Below are positions 30,499 through 40,364 of a stretch of DNA of 64,000 nt, in pieces. Made by a program: the position numbers and the translations under genes. The number at the start of each line of letters is the position of its first letter. The first letter of the stretch is position 1. This DNA comes from Podospora pseudocomata (Eukaryota; Ascomycota; Sordariomycetes; Sordariales; Podosporaceae). The notes under the pieces were generated by a model, which had not been told where the DNA came from, did not search any database, and was given only the letters and a program-made list of their open reading frames with translations. Location: assembly GCF_035222375.1 (NCBI RefSeq), contig NC_085889.1, positions 2,480,001 through 2,544,000 on the forward strand, read 5' to 3'.

Positions 30499-30551
30499 GT
30501 GGTGGAGACTGTACGACTCGCTTATATGTACGACTCGCTTATAATATACGT
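30499..30551 (-). repeat. Terminal inverted repeat of transposon copy 2
   Basis: Perfect complement of 29415-29467, including the tandem 17-mer. Confidence 0.92.
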
Positions 30552-30603
30552 TAGTATAATTCCAGTCATGCGTATCTGCCCCTCTAGCACCTCATCACCA
30601 GTC

Positions 30604-30976
30604 TCAAGCGGACGCTGGGTCTGCGAGTCTCCGAATATCCCTGACGATCTCGATGATCTTAGCTTCAGCAGCCCTCCACTTATTCTCGATAGCAATGATG
30701 GGTTTGAAACTCCGTTTGAGCTTAACGCTGGTGAAGATGCGCACTTGGTACTCGGCTGGGCCTCCATAGGTCAACCAGCAAAAGCCATGAGATTTGGGGA
30801 AACACTTGGGGATAACCTGTGTCCACATGCGGACAATGGGCTCCGAGCTTCAGAAGGCGATGTCTCCGGGTCTCTACAATACATGAAGGGTATTAGTGGC
30901 GAACTCGGCACAGCTGAGGACAAATGCACTTACATTTTCGGCACCTATGCCAATGCGAGTTCGCGAAGGAGGCATT
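30604..30976 (-). pseudogene. Small local family gene, copy 2, probably decayed
   Basis: The ATG at 30976 opens MPPSRTRIGIGAEN before a GTAAGT donor; the acceptor TTGTAG lies about 60 bases on. The next segment reads RPGDIAFW before a TGA in one frame. Coding character then continues as RMWTQVIPKCFPKSHGFCWL, YQVRIFTSVKLKRSFKPIIA and AEAKIIEIVRDIRRLADPAS to a stop at 30604. The end and the intron are homologous to copy 1 at 27198-27848. Whether the reading frame can be joined through the first 30 bases of exon 2 is unclear; another frame (ETRRHRLLKLGAHCPHV) would splice cleanly but diverges from copy 1. Unknown function. Confidence 0.4.
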
Positions 30977-31104
30977 GTGGATTTACTTGTTGGAGAGAGA
31001 AGGTTGAGTCGAAGGTGGGGTGGAAGGCTGAGAGAGATGGAAGACGTTAAATATTGAATTCGTCGGGTCGTGGGACAGCAGAAGAGGCAGGATCAACATC
31101 AGTG

Positions 31105-31175
31105 TGGAAGGAGCGGAACTCAACGTGTTTTAGAAGGAGCGGAATTCAATATCAGTAACGGAAGGAGCGGACCTT
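31105..31175 (-). promoter_or_regulatory. Three spaced GGAAGGAGCGGA motifs, copy-2 promoter
   Basis: GAAGGAGCGGA occurs three times at about 28-base intervals (near 31108, 31133 and 31161), upstream of copy 2 of the small local family. Similar elements lie upstream of copy 1. Even spacing of nearly three helical turns suggests either a bound activator or a small tandem duplication. Confidence 0.45.
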
Positions 31176-31598
31176 CTAGAGAATGGTCGCTGTTTCCATG
31201 AGTGTCAGGAGGTTCCCGATTAAGGCAGTCACGGTGAAGGAATGGGGAGTTATCACATTAAGTAGATAAAGATCAACTTCTCGAGAGGTATCAAGCCTTC
31301 CATTTCTTGGAGAAGATACCCAGCCTAAATGCCGCACATACTCTTCCATCTCTGGCCAAGTGACGAGCACTGCTCAGAGCGCTGGTACGGCACCATACCG
31401 CCCACGTCCATCATTGCCGCGTAAAGTATCATCCTTCAAATCTTCAGATTACCGGTGGAGTGGTGTCTGATCAGTTCGTAATTCCCCGTTATCTCTCTGG
31501 TACTGTTTGATGAGGTTCCGCAGCGGCTCGTTGTCCTTTTTTGAGCCTCCTGTTCTCCTCCCTCTCTTGGTCCAATTGCTTGAAGGACACGAGGTCTT

Positions 31599-32334
31599 CT
31601 AGCTGATGGAAGCCTCAGCGGGTACAAGCTGGTTCTGATTAGAGGGCTGCACCGCGCTGTCGATCACGAGACTGTCAGTCGAACTGGAGGGGGTGATGAT
31701 AAGTGGCTCGTCATCGGAGGCATCCTCATGGCCCGCGTCCGAGTTGACCAAGTTTGGATGTGACAAGATATGGCCAGGGAGGCACCGACTGGTGCGATTG
31801 GATTCCGCTTCACAGATTGCGCGAGTGTGCTCTTCATATAGCTGGTCTCTTGGATGTCGGTCCTGGGTTTCCTCATCAGTTTCGCCGTCTTCATCAGATT
31901 CGTCGTCATCTTTGTCGTCGCCAGAGTCTGACTCTGACTCTTTCTCCGGAAACAGAATCTGAATCTTCATAAGGTTCGTCGTCACCTTCTTCATCCTCCT
32001 CTATTTCATCATCCTCCTTTTCATCATCCTCCTTTTCATCATCCTCCTTTTCATCATCCTCCTTTTCATCATCCTCCTTTTCATCATCCTCCTTTTCATC
32101 ATCCTCCGCGTATAGATAATACACTCCACGCAATTTAGACTCCAACCATGGACCGTCTCGTCCACACTTTCGAGCAACGTGTATTCCAACTGCGCACGTG
32201 GCTGCAATTAAAACACACAGAACAAAGATGGAAAGGGAGATGCCAAAGAATATCGTCAGGTATATGCAGCATGGGATATTTTGGATCCAGCCCCGGCCGC
32301 GCGTACCGATGCTATAGGACTCGGAGCCCAGCAT
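31599..32334 (-). CDS. Single-pass membrane protein with acidic repeat tail
   Basis: The ATG at 32334 is chosen because it gives a short polar start (MLGSESYSIGTRGRG) directly before one strong membrane segment, CCIYLTIFFGISLSIFVLCV and following. A short basic stretch (ARKCGRDGPWLESKL) comes next, then six copies of EDDEK plus EDDEI encoded by a 15-bp minisatellite. After DEPYEDSDSV the expected acidic continuation, ESESDSGDDKDDDESDEDGE, lies in another frame and runs to a stop at 31599. This suggests a one-base shift near 31950 or a truncated tail ending sooner, near 31906. The repeat number could vary between strains. The family is unknown; the topology suggests an anchored protein with a large negative cytoplasmic or extracellular tail. 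Confidence 0.45.
32006..32107. repeat. 15-bp minisatellite inside the membrane-protein gene
   Basis: Between six and seven perfect copies of TTTTCATCATCCTCC (plus strand). The length is a multiple of three, so copy changes preserve the frame. Confidence 0.9.
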
Positions 32335-32950
32335 TGTGAATGATATCCGGTGGTTAACCTGAAGGGCGCGGTGTGGGTATCTGAATGGCAAAAGTCTGGT
32401 GGATATGGTTTTGGGAACGGTAAGACAAAGGAAGAATGGCATGGAAAAGGTTTTCGGGTTTCCCCAGACTTTTTGGAACGCGTTTCTGAGGTCACTTGGT
32501 TTTTGGGTTTTTAAGCCATGTGTGTGCCCCCTCTCAGACGCTCCACATACTGTGACAAACTGAAAATACTGGGCCATCAAGCTCGCAGATAGCTTAGATA
32601 TCGCTGAGTATGCCTCTGTAGACGAGAAAGTTTGGATGATGGAGGTGTGGCACCACGGTAGGCCACAACGCCCAAGCTCCTGACTTTCAGCCACCAGCAA
32701 GTTCAGGTATCGCGATTTGTATCTCCCAACGGGCTTGTGAATGACATGGCCTGTGGCGGTGGGAGCAAGGCACTCCTTGTGGGGGCTTGGTACTGGCGTG
32801 GACGCTTTTTGGAGGCTGAGAGCAACTTGATGCTGCAGCCTTGACCCCACTTCCAGGCTTCGATATTTAGCTTGAGATTTCCTCCTCCCAAATACCTTTG
32901 CTTTCATCCCTATTCTCTCAGGAAAGAGTGTAAACGAGAAACAATAAACC

Positions 32951-34664
32951 ATGAGTCCACGTTGAGTGACTTGCCCGTTTTGCAGGTGGCTCTTCACTGG
33001 TGTAACACCACCTTGGTGCAATGAGTTCCGTGGCCGTACGTCTTTTTATTTCCTGCATTGTTACGATAGCTTACTGACACTCGCATGATCCAGTTGTTAT
33101 CGACAGGGAGGAGGGAAGCGACGGTCAAAATATGCTGACAGGACGCGGCTGCTATGATGATCCCGGTGATGGGGGCTTCATTGCTCCCTCCAACCCCGAC
33201 GGTTCCTACGACGATGAGGGGTATGACAGATATGTAGAAGAGGATGACTACTTCTCAACATCCAGAAACAGTAAGGTCGGCAAGCGCGGCTATGTCACCC
33301 ACGATGCTTGTTGGCCACTCCTGGAGGAAGCCTTGTCTTCAGGCCCGGTTCCGCTCGACAGAGTGTTTCAAATCCTAGAGTCTTTTCGCAAGGGGAGGGG
33401 AGCCACCAGGTCGAGTGGGCTGATACATGGAGGTTTGACGATGATGAGTTTTTCCCCTGGGAAATGACCAGCGGGAAGAAGCTGCGCGATGAAGAGTTTC
33501 CACGCTCGCACGTAGACCCATCTTTGGTTGATGCTCGACAGAAGCGCATAGCCGGAAAGGCAAGTGTGAGCCGGGAATACATTTGGAAGCGCGCTCAACA
33601 GCTGACATGTCTTGTGAAGTCAAAGCCTCAGGATGCCGAACAATGTACGTCATCTCCTTGGAACAAGACGATTGCCCCTGACGACTGCCGCTGGGTCAAA
33701 GTAGCAGGAGGCCAAAAACCCTTGTATCAGCAGAGCATTGCTGTTCCTGAAACTATCTCAAAGGTGTCTGTTTCAATTGTCAAATTTGGCTCCCTTTGGC
33801 TACATTTCAGGACTTCGACTTGGGTTTGGTGTATGTATACGAACTATGACTCAGAAGCTCAACGGGAAAAGCCAGCTAACTTCACTCTTTCCCATATAGA
33901 GGCTCCATCTCGTCAGCATAGCTGCAGTCCCCAAAGACAACGTCAACACATCGAACGACGATGGCAGCAATAACGATATATCCAATCCGGATCGACCTCT
34001 CAAAGATCTTGGCCTATGGTACCCCCGAGTCCCGCCTGACTCTCTCAAACTCAACGCTGTCTTCCACCGAGCCAAGCAATATCTGCCGGGTTTCAACCCT
34101 GTCTTTTGGACACATTTCGGTGGACCAAAAGGTGCTTATCTGAAGCACTTGACCAGAATATCCTTTTATGATTATGGCCGCTTCATCTTCCAATACGATA
34201 GAGATGACATCCCGGAGCAATGCAGTCAATTTGGTCAGAAAGAGAAGTTGGAGCCGCGCTATTCAACGAGTCTCCATTTTGACATTGACGGCCCTGGAGG
34301 TGAGCGGATAATCGCTGTGAAAATCCGCCGTAAATACTCGAAAAATATACCTATGCGTATTGAGGAAATGGATGAAGCAGAGGATGAGGAAATCGAAGAA
34401 ACAGAGGACGAGGGATTGGATGAAGTAGATAGAGTACGGGCAGTTGGCATCTTTCAAAATAACTACCAGCCGTAGAAGGAGTTGCCGCTTTGGCTTTTTT
34501 AGGCACGTGCCTAGCAAATGGTATGTTGAGACTTTCAAGGGGTCAAACTTGGTCGTGGAGAAGCCCAAGTTGATCACGGGTTTCCATGGGGAGCAATGGG
34601 GCTTGGGGATTGGGGCGCCCGGGGTTATCACTGAATATGAAGGGGTAGTTAATGCCCTCGATTA
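32951..34664 (+). pseudogene. Decayed F-box-family gene, paralogue 2
   Basis: The ATG at 32951 opens MSPR, then a TGA where paralogue 1 (7264-8721) has tryptophan, then VTCPFCRWLFTG and CNEFRG. The first intron sits at the same place as in paralogue 1 (GTACGT donor, CCAG acceptor). It is followed by GRGCYDDPGDGGFIAPSNPD, RGYVTHDACWPLLEEALSSG and LDRVFQILESF. The frame then shifts into GSHQVEWADTWRFDDDEFFP. No F-box follows; instead a short region leads, across an intron, to RLHLVSIAAVPKD, YLKHLTRISFYDYGRFIFQY and HFDIDGPGGERIIAV. Another shift near 34460 precedes RSCRFGFFRHVPSKW. Intact family members keep an F-box, which recruits substrates to SCF ubiquitin ligases. Both copies in this window lack it. 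Confidence 0.65.
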
Positions 34665-34666
34665 AT

Positions 34667-34805
34667 CTTCTTCAAGCCTTTCGGCTATCTTTCAAGGCAT
34701 GTATATTTAACACCCATTCACTATCTTAAAAGGCATCTTAGTTATCTTTTAAGGCATATCAACTATCTTGAAAGCCATGTTGACCACCTATCTTTTCAGG
34801 CCTTG
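34667..34805. repeat. Family A short-repeat cluster
   Basis: The most regular cluster of the family: six units near TTTTAAGGCATATCAACTATC, period 22-26 bp. It begins directly after the last codon of the decayed F-box-family gene. Confidence 0.7.
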
Positions 34806-35074
34806 ATCTTGTGCCGCATTCTCTATTCTTTTGTGTATGGTGTGTCAGGTCATCATTGGATATATCAGCGCTATGTCTGGTCAATCATTCGCTCCCTCTG
34901 TTGCTGTGCTCCTTGTTTGCGGCCCATCAGTGGCTGTCAGCGCTGGGAAGGTGCTTCCTGCCTTGTCAGCCCGATTCTCAGCCCGAGTGAGGGGTATGTT
35001 ACCGAGAGCCTGCTTTCCTTGAAATTTCTTGGTTCATTTCTTTCTGAGCACAATCAGGCTCCCGCAATTCGTGG

Positions 35075-37762
35075 TTGACTCAGAAACTGTCAACCTCTGC
35101 CTCCACGCATCGACCATCGCAAACGACACCTGTCACGTGCAGCGCTAACAAGGACCCTGTTACCTCTATCGGTCTGGTATCGGCCATCCTGTCATTCGTC
35201 ACGTTTGGTTCGAAGCTGGTCAAGGGCGGCATCGAAATACATTGCGAGGGAAATCTGTCGGAAAATGCTACGCTGGAAGATGTGATCGCCAGGATGGACT
35301 CCTTCCAGACACGTCTGTTCTCAGGTCTCTTCCTAGAGACGAGTCCTTATCGGACAACGAAAAGGATCTACGCCATCTTACAGAGGACTGTCATCGGATT
35401 GCCAGTGACCTTCTACACCTTCTCAGAACCATGAGACGACCAGACTCAAAGGGGCTGCAGGCTGCTTGGGGAACGATAGCTGCGTTATGGAGAAGCCTTA
35501 TCCACGGTAAAGAAAAAGCAGACTTGGAAGGACGGGCTGGACAAGTGCTATGGTCATCTCACTACGGTTTTAGTTTGGTCCACCAAGTTCAGCGTCGATA
35601 GCATTGCTTCATCGGCTCATGGTAATTCGAGGAAACTACACCAGATTCAGACAAGCATTGACAAGCTGAGACATGCTCAACAGGCTTCAGCAGCGTCGAC
35701 ACTGATGCAAATTCTCTTTCATCACGCTTCCACACAAACGTCATTGGAAAAATGGGCGGGTGAGTGATGCCACCAGAGCCTCGGACATGAGGAGAGCTGA
35801 TTTCAGGATGGCAGGGCGTCGCACTCTTGTCAAGGTCAATTTCTTCTTTTCTACCGTCATCGGCGGTGCCCAACAGAAGCTTGTAGGGCTGACGAGAACT
35901 CTTCTTCACGATGTTCTCAGATGCTGCCCTGAAATGACGCCGGTCCTTCTCCCTGAAGCCTGGGATGAAGTCAAGAGCGTTCCGCAGGAAACGATGCTTT
36001 TCAAATTGACGGTGCGACCGTCTTACGGGCTCTCAACCAAATCTTTCAGGATGCTCCGCAGAGCACCAATTGCTTTTGCGTGTTCATCGACGGCCTTGAT
36101 GAATTCCAGGACCCAGATGGGTAGGATCAGTCCGACTTGGTCGACCTGCTCTACAAATGGGCACCTGCAGGGCAGTCCAGTGTCAAATTATGTGTCGCAA
36201 CTAGAGATCAGACGGCCTTCTGCAACAAATTTGCGCCGGAGCTCACGATTCGTCCACACGATCTTACGCGGTACGATATGGAACGATTTGTGGAGGAAAG
36301 ACTGCAAAAGGTTCCGGACGTTAAACTCAAACAAAAGTTGATTCGGACTATCCCTCAAAAGGCTGAAGGTGTGTTCATCTGGACCAAGCTCGTTGTCGGA
36401 GAGATACGGGAGGATTTGAATATGGGCGATGCAGTTGATCTCGACTTGAACATACTCGATCGTTTCCCAGCTGGCCTGCGACCGCTTCTCGACAGAACAG
36501 TGGCAACCATCCCCGAAAGACACCGTCGTAACGCGTATCTTGTCTTTGCCATACGTCCGGTGATGGAGCGACTTATAATCGCTTGTTCCGTCGTTGCGCT
36601 CTCTTTCATACATGAGTATTGCAAAAACCCCCAGTTTGCATCCACACTTACTCCTCTGAAGTGGCAACTAGAAATAATGGTAGACGCAAATACGGTCATC
36701 AATTCTGATGACGAGCGTGTTGATAAGGCCAAGACTCAGCTTCGAACCTGGTGCAGGGGGCTGGTGGAGGTGTTGATTGTTCACCCGGGTGCTTCGGCAC
36801 GGAGCACTTGGGGTCTAGGTACTGGTATCAGTTACCCGTCACGGATGCTACTGCATCAAACCTATTTTTCACACAGAACAGTCTCGGAGTATTTCCAGGA
36901 CGCCGTGGTTCAAGATGTTCTGCTCAAAGGCGGAGTGACGAGGGATACCACTCAGGACGCCATTTCGCAGATGCTCCTCGCCGAATTCTGCCACTGCGGC
37001 CCTCTCTCCCGCATATGCCACCGTGGCTGGATGAAACAGCTGCTCCTTCTTCGACAAACATTCTTTGGACGGTCCGCCGTTTGTGTTCTTGGAACGCCTG
37101 CAAAATGTCATGACCCGCAGGCAAGTGGTATTGCGGTTCATCCTTGCCGAACAGAGGGAAAAGCAGCACCTGGAGCTGAATCCCAACAAGGACCACGATT
37201 CGTCTCAAATCGAGGCGAGATAATTGACATTGGAACCATCGCAATGAGCGAAGTGCCAGGCATGCCGTGGTGGAGTGACAAAGTAAAACTCTGGGGACCG
37301 TTTTTCACAGCGATCCGGTGTGGGAAGTACGAGTATCCCTCTTGGAAGCTGCAGACTGACCACAACTTCAATCCCGATCTATTAAGTATCGCCGCAACAG
37401 TTTATCTCGCCTTTGGCGCCAGCCATGTGAGCCCTTCACGCTATGGGAAGGAGACTGGGCTTGATCCAACCGATCAGCAGCATTGCGACTTTTTGGAACA
37501 AGTCTTTACGAAATATCGGAAACACCTTTTCAACAACACGACATTTGTGCCCAGGCCCACATACACAAATCCGTGGAAGAGAAAATTTCGAGACGAGCGT
37601 TCAACTAATACGGTCACACCCGAAGAATGCCTGACTATCTGGGAGCATTATATCATGTGGCAGTTCGGAGGAACGATTTCTGACCATGTGTCAACACTAT
37701 CCGATAAAGATTCTATTCTTATCAGCAAAGAAGGCGCGAGGAAGCTTTCTGTCGCTGTGTAA
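35075..37762 (+). pseudogene. NACHT-type NLR (HET-like) pseudogene
   Basis: The start resembles fungal NLR N-termini: DPVTSIGLVSAILSFVTFGS and NLSENATLEDVIARMDSF. After a frame change, LSDNEKDLRHLTEDCHRIAS and, after another, HQIQTSIDKLRHAQQASAA follow. The sequence then jumps straight to STLMQILFHHASTQTSLEKW, so the linker and the GxxxxGK of Walker A are gone. A clean intron (35760-35814, GTGAGT...GCAG) leads to RRTLVKVNFFF and LVGLTRTLLHDVLRCCPEM. After a further shift comes the Walker B-like CVFIDGLDEFQDPDG, with an in-frame TAG after it. From 36137 one frame stays open for 541 residues (LYKWAPAGQSSVKLCVATRD; TIPQKAEGVFIWTKLVVGEI). No C-terminal WD/ANK/TPR repeats are seen. Intact relatives mediate self/non-self recognition and programmed cell death. 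This copy cannot bind nucleotide normally. Confidence 0.8.
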
Positions 37763-37904
37763 GTATTGCACGCACAGTTGAAAGTTGTACGTCGTCTTAG
37801 CCGGGCCTGTTAACATGGGATCAAGGGGCACTTCTCACAGCTCTGGTTGCTTCCTTTCTCGAAGGAAGGAAGCGGCACTTGAATGACACGAATAGGATCT
37901 AAGC

Positions 37905-38060
37905 TAAGAGATGATAGCTGGGACTGGGGATGATAAAAGCTGGGATTAGGGCTATGAGAGCTCGGTTTAATGACAATAAGTTTGGATTAACGACAGTACA
38001 AGCCTGGGTTAGAATGATATAAGCTTGGGGTACCTAGCCTGGGAATGGTAGCTATCTGGG
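37905..38060. repeat. Degenerate repeat cluster, family B (inverted)
   Basis: Five irregular units near GATGATAAAAGCTGGGATTA and AATGATATAAGCTTGGGG. They are the reverse complement of the units at 28480-28625. Confidence 0.6.
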
Positions 38061-40364
38061 AAGCCCTTGGTTACACCAAAATCACCACCAACTGAACAAA
38101 GTCCATATCTAGATATCACACAAGCACATAGGATAGGTCCACGAAACTCCAGTACGACAGGAACATGTATCCGATCAATAGAGGGGCCCAACCACCTCAC
38201 TGGACGCAGGTACAAGGCACATGTTGCGGCGTGACATGCACGGAGCGAGGGAGCCGGAGTCGGGAGGATTACAAGGTGTGTGTGATGGTGGTGTTTGCGT
38301 GTCGCGGAACCAGCTGTCCAGAAAGCAGTGGCTGTCATGAAATGTATAGGTTGTTGATAATCCTCGCGTATCGGCGGCTGGGAGGCAGATCGGATGCTAC
38401 TTTGGGAAGAGACGCGAAGCGCGGAGGGAGACGTTGAGCAGTTGAGCCGAGGCGCGCGCTTCTTTAATTCTTGACAGCTTGACGCGAAGAAATCCAGACG
38501 ACAAGAGGCATTTGCGATTGACGGCATTATCGGAATTTCATGTCAATGATGAGAAGCTGGAAAAGGGAGAGAGCATTTGGGTTGGTCTGGAAGCATTTGT
38601 TTGTGGAGCATGTGGAAGAGGGCTGTGCAGCAAACGGCAGGGCTTCCAATTTCGGGTTTATGCAGCCACCCCGGCGTGTTCTTTAATTTTATTTCTTTGA
38701 AATGCCTAGCCCTCCGTCCCCGTTTGTTGTTGTTGTTGTCGTTGTTATGCGGGTGGAGACATGTTCGTATTCAGCGGTTCCGTGTCTACAATTTATTTAT
38801 TTAACCCCAAATCGCCTGACAGCCGACAGTAACGGTACGACAAAAACAACAACCAACCGCCAATGAAGTTGCAGCGCCAGCAGAGAAGCAGAAGTGATCA
38901 GCTCAGGTCAAGACAGACGGACTCACTCGAGGGTGGAGAGGGAGAGGGGGTGGGAAACTCAATGCACAAAAAATGAAAACGGCTGGCGGCGTGCTTTGGA
39001 CCGAACCCCCCGTGTTTCTTGTTTCAAGTTGGACTCCCCGGCCCCGCCGCCACCAGATGCCCAGCGCCCAGCGCCCAGCCTAGAGGCTATCGCCAGTTTG
39101 CCGCTGTATTTTTCTTTCTTTTTTTTGACATTTGGAGCATTATCCCTATTGACTCCATCGACAACAGGGCACGGGGACCGCTATCGTTCAAATTGGCTAT
39201 CCAGTGTCCAAAAATACACCAATTATCCCGGCATGACAGGTATGAGGGCGGAGGGAAACCGTTTGAATGGCCGGCGCCGCCGTGAACACGAATGCAGATG
39301 CTGGGAACGTGGCAGGGTGACACACAGTGTGCATAATTTGCCAGGGTTGGTATCGTGGGAGTTGGGACGATGCTCAGATGACAGATGCTGATAGAGCAAA
39401 GGCTTGGGAGTCAGACGGCAGCAGTAACATGGGATGCGATTCTGCTAACGGCACATCAGGGCCGCGACCTTGCAGTGATCGGCGGAAGAGAGCCGGGCCC
39501 CTGAAATTTGTTCTCCTCTGCCAACGCGCTTCCATTGGCCCACTGGGCCGTGTGGGTGCTCCGTCGCGCTAGGCTCGGTTGGGACGACACCTGGGGGAAG
39601 CGACGACTGGCGAGGAGGGTGCCCCTGCAGGGAAGCACAGAAGCACAGCGACGAGCCCCCAGCATCCCGAGGTCCCAGTGCAATTTCGTTTTCGCTTGCA
39701 CCCTTCCCCCTGGCTCTCTCCCTCCCTCGCCCAGTCGCCCAGTTTCTCCATCTGCAACAAAACCACTGTCACTCCTTATCTCGTAATAACCAAAGTCGCT
39801 CATTTTCAACCCATTCGTGTGTGTAGTGTACCTACCATCTCCTCGATCTTCGATTCTTCATCAAACCATACATCGAACATCGACAACAGCATCAACGACG
39901 ACGACAACACGCCTACACCCAGTCCGAGACGAAGGCGATGCGCGCTCACCAGTAGTCCGTCCACCGAAACAGGGAGACGAGAACCTCCAACGCAACCACC
40001 GAACCATCTTTGCCCGATCCCACCCGATCGCGACCACTCGTTTACAACACCACTTCGCTTCACCTTTCTGTCCATTTTTCATCGCCCTTTGGCATCCCAG
40101 CGCCCGTTTTGAAAAGGTTCTGTGAACCTGTGGCCGATACCCAACACACGCAACAAAAAGAGAAAGAGAATAAGAAGAAGAAGCGAACTGGCCGACGCCG
40201 CCATCGTTGAAGTGGACCGACCCAGTCACCTGAGCAAGGTAGCAGCCGCCGAAGCAATCGACAGTGCAGAGTACCTAGGGTAGGACCATTCGGGCACCTT
40301 GGACACCGCGAACCGTCGCCGCGACACCTCCATCTTTGACCTCGACACCTTCCCACAACCCAAG
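38061..40364. other. Long gene-free stretch and leader of the WSC gene
   Basis: No convincing coding frame in 38.1-39.6 kb, although frames are open on both strands. From about 39.68 kb the sequence becomes C/T- and CA-rich with long A/C runs, typical of a fungal promoter and long 5' leader, up to the ATG at 40365. A GTTGTTGTTGTTGTCGTTGTT run lies near 38728. Confidence 0.4.

Larger units (their letters stand above)
29415..30551 (-). mobile_element. Pogo/Fot1-like DNA transposon, defective copy 2
   Basis: An 1137-bp element with perfect 53-bp terminal inverted repeats and TA on each side (29413-29414, 30552-30553). It contains one transposase gene on the minus strand with the same helix-turn-helix, FDETGFMMG and zinc-knuckle parts as copy 1, and about two thirds identity by eye at protein level. 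It differs in subterminal sequence, so it belongs to a sister subfamily. The central catalytic region is deleted, although more of it survives than in copy 1. The perfect ends imply recent arrival or recent mobilisation. Confidence 0.88.

Noticed and set aside
32334-33021. N-terminal extension of the acidic membrane protein from an upstream start at 33021
   Set aside because: The upstream 229 residues have no membrane or domain character and overlap the start of the decayed F-box-family gene; the start at 32334 gives a compact anchor.
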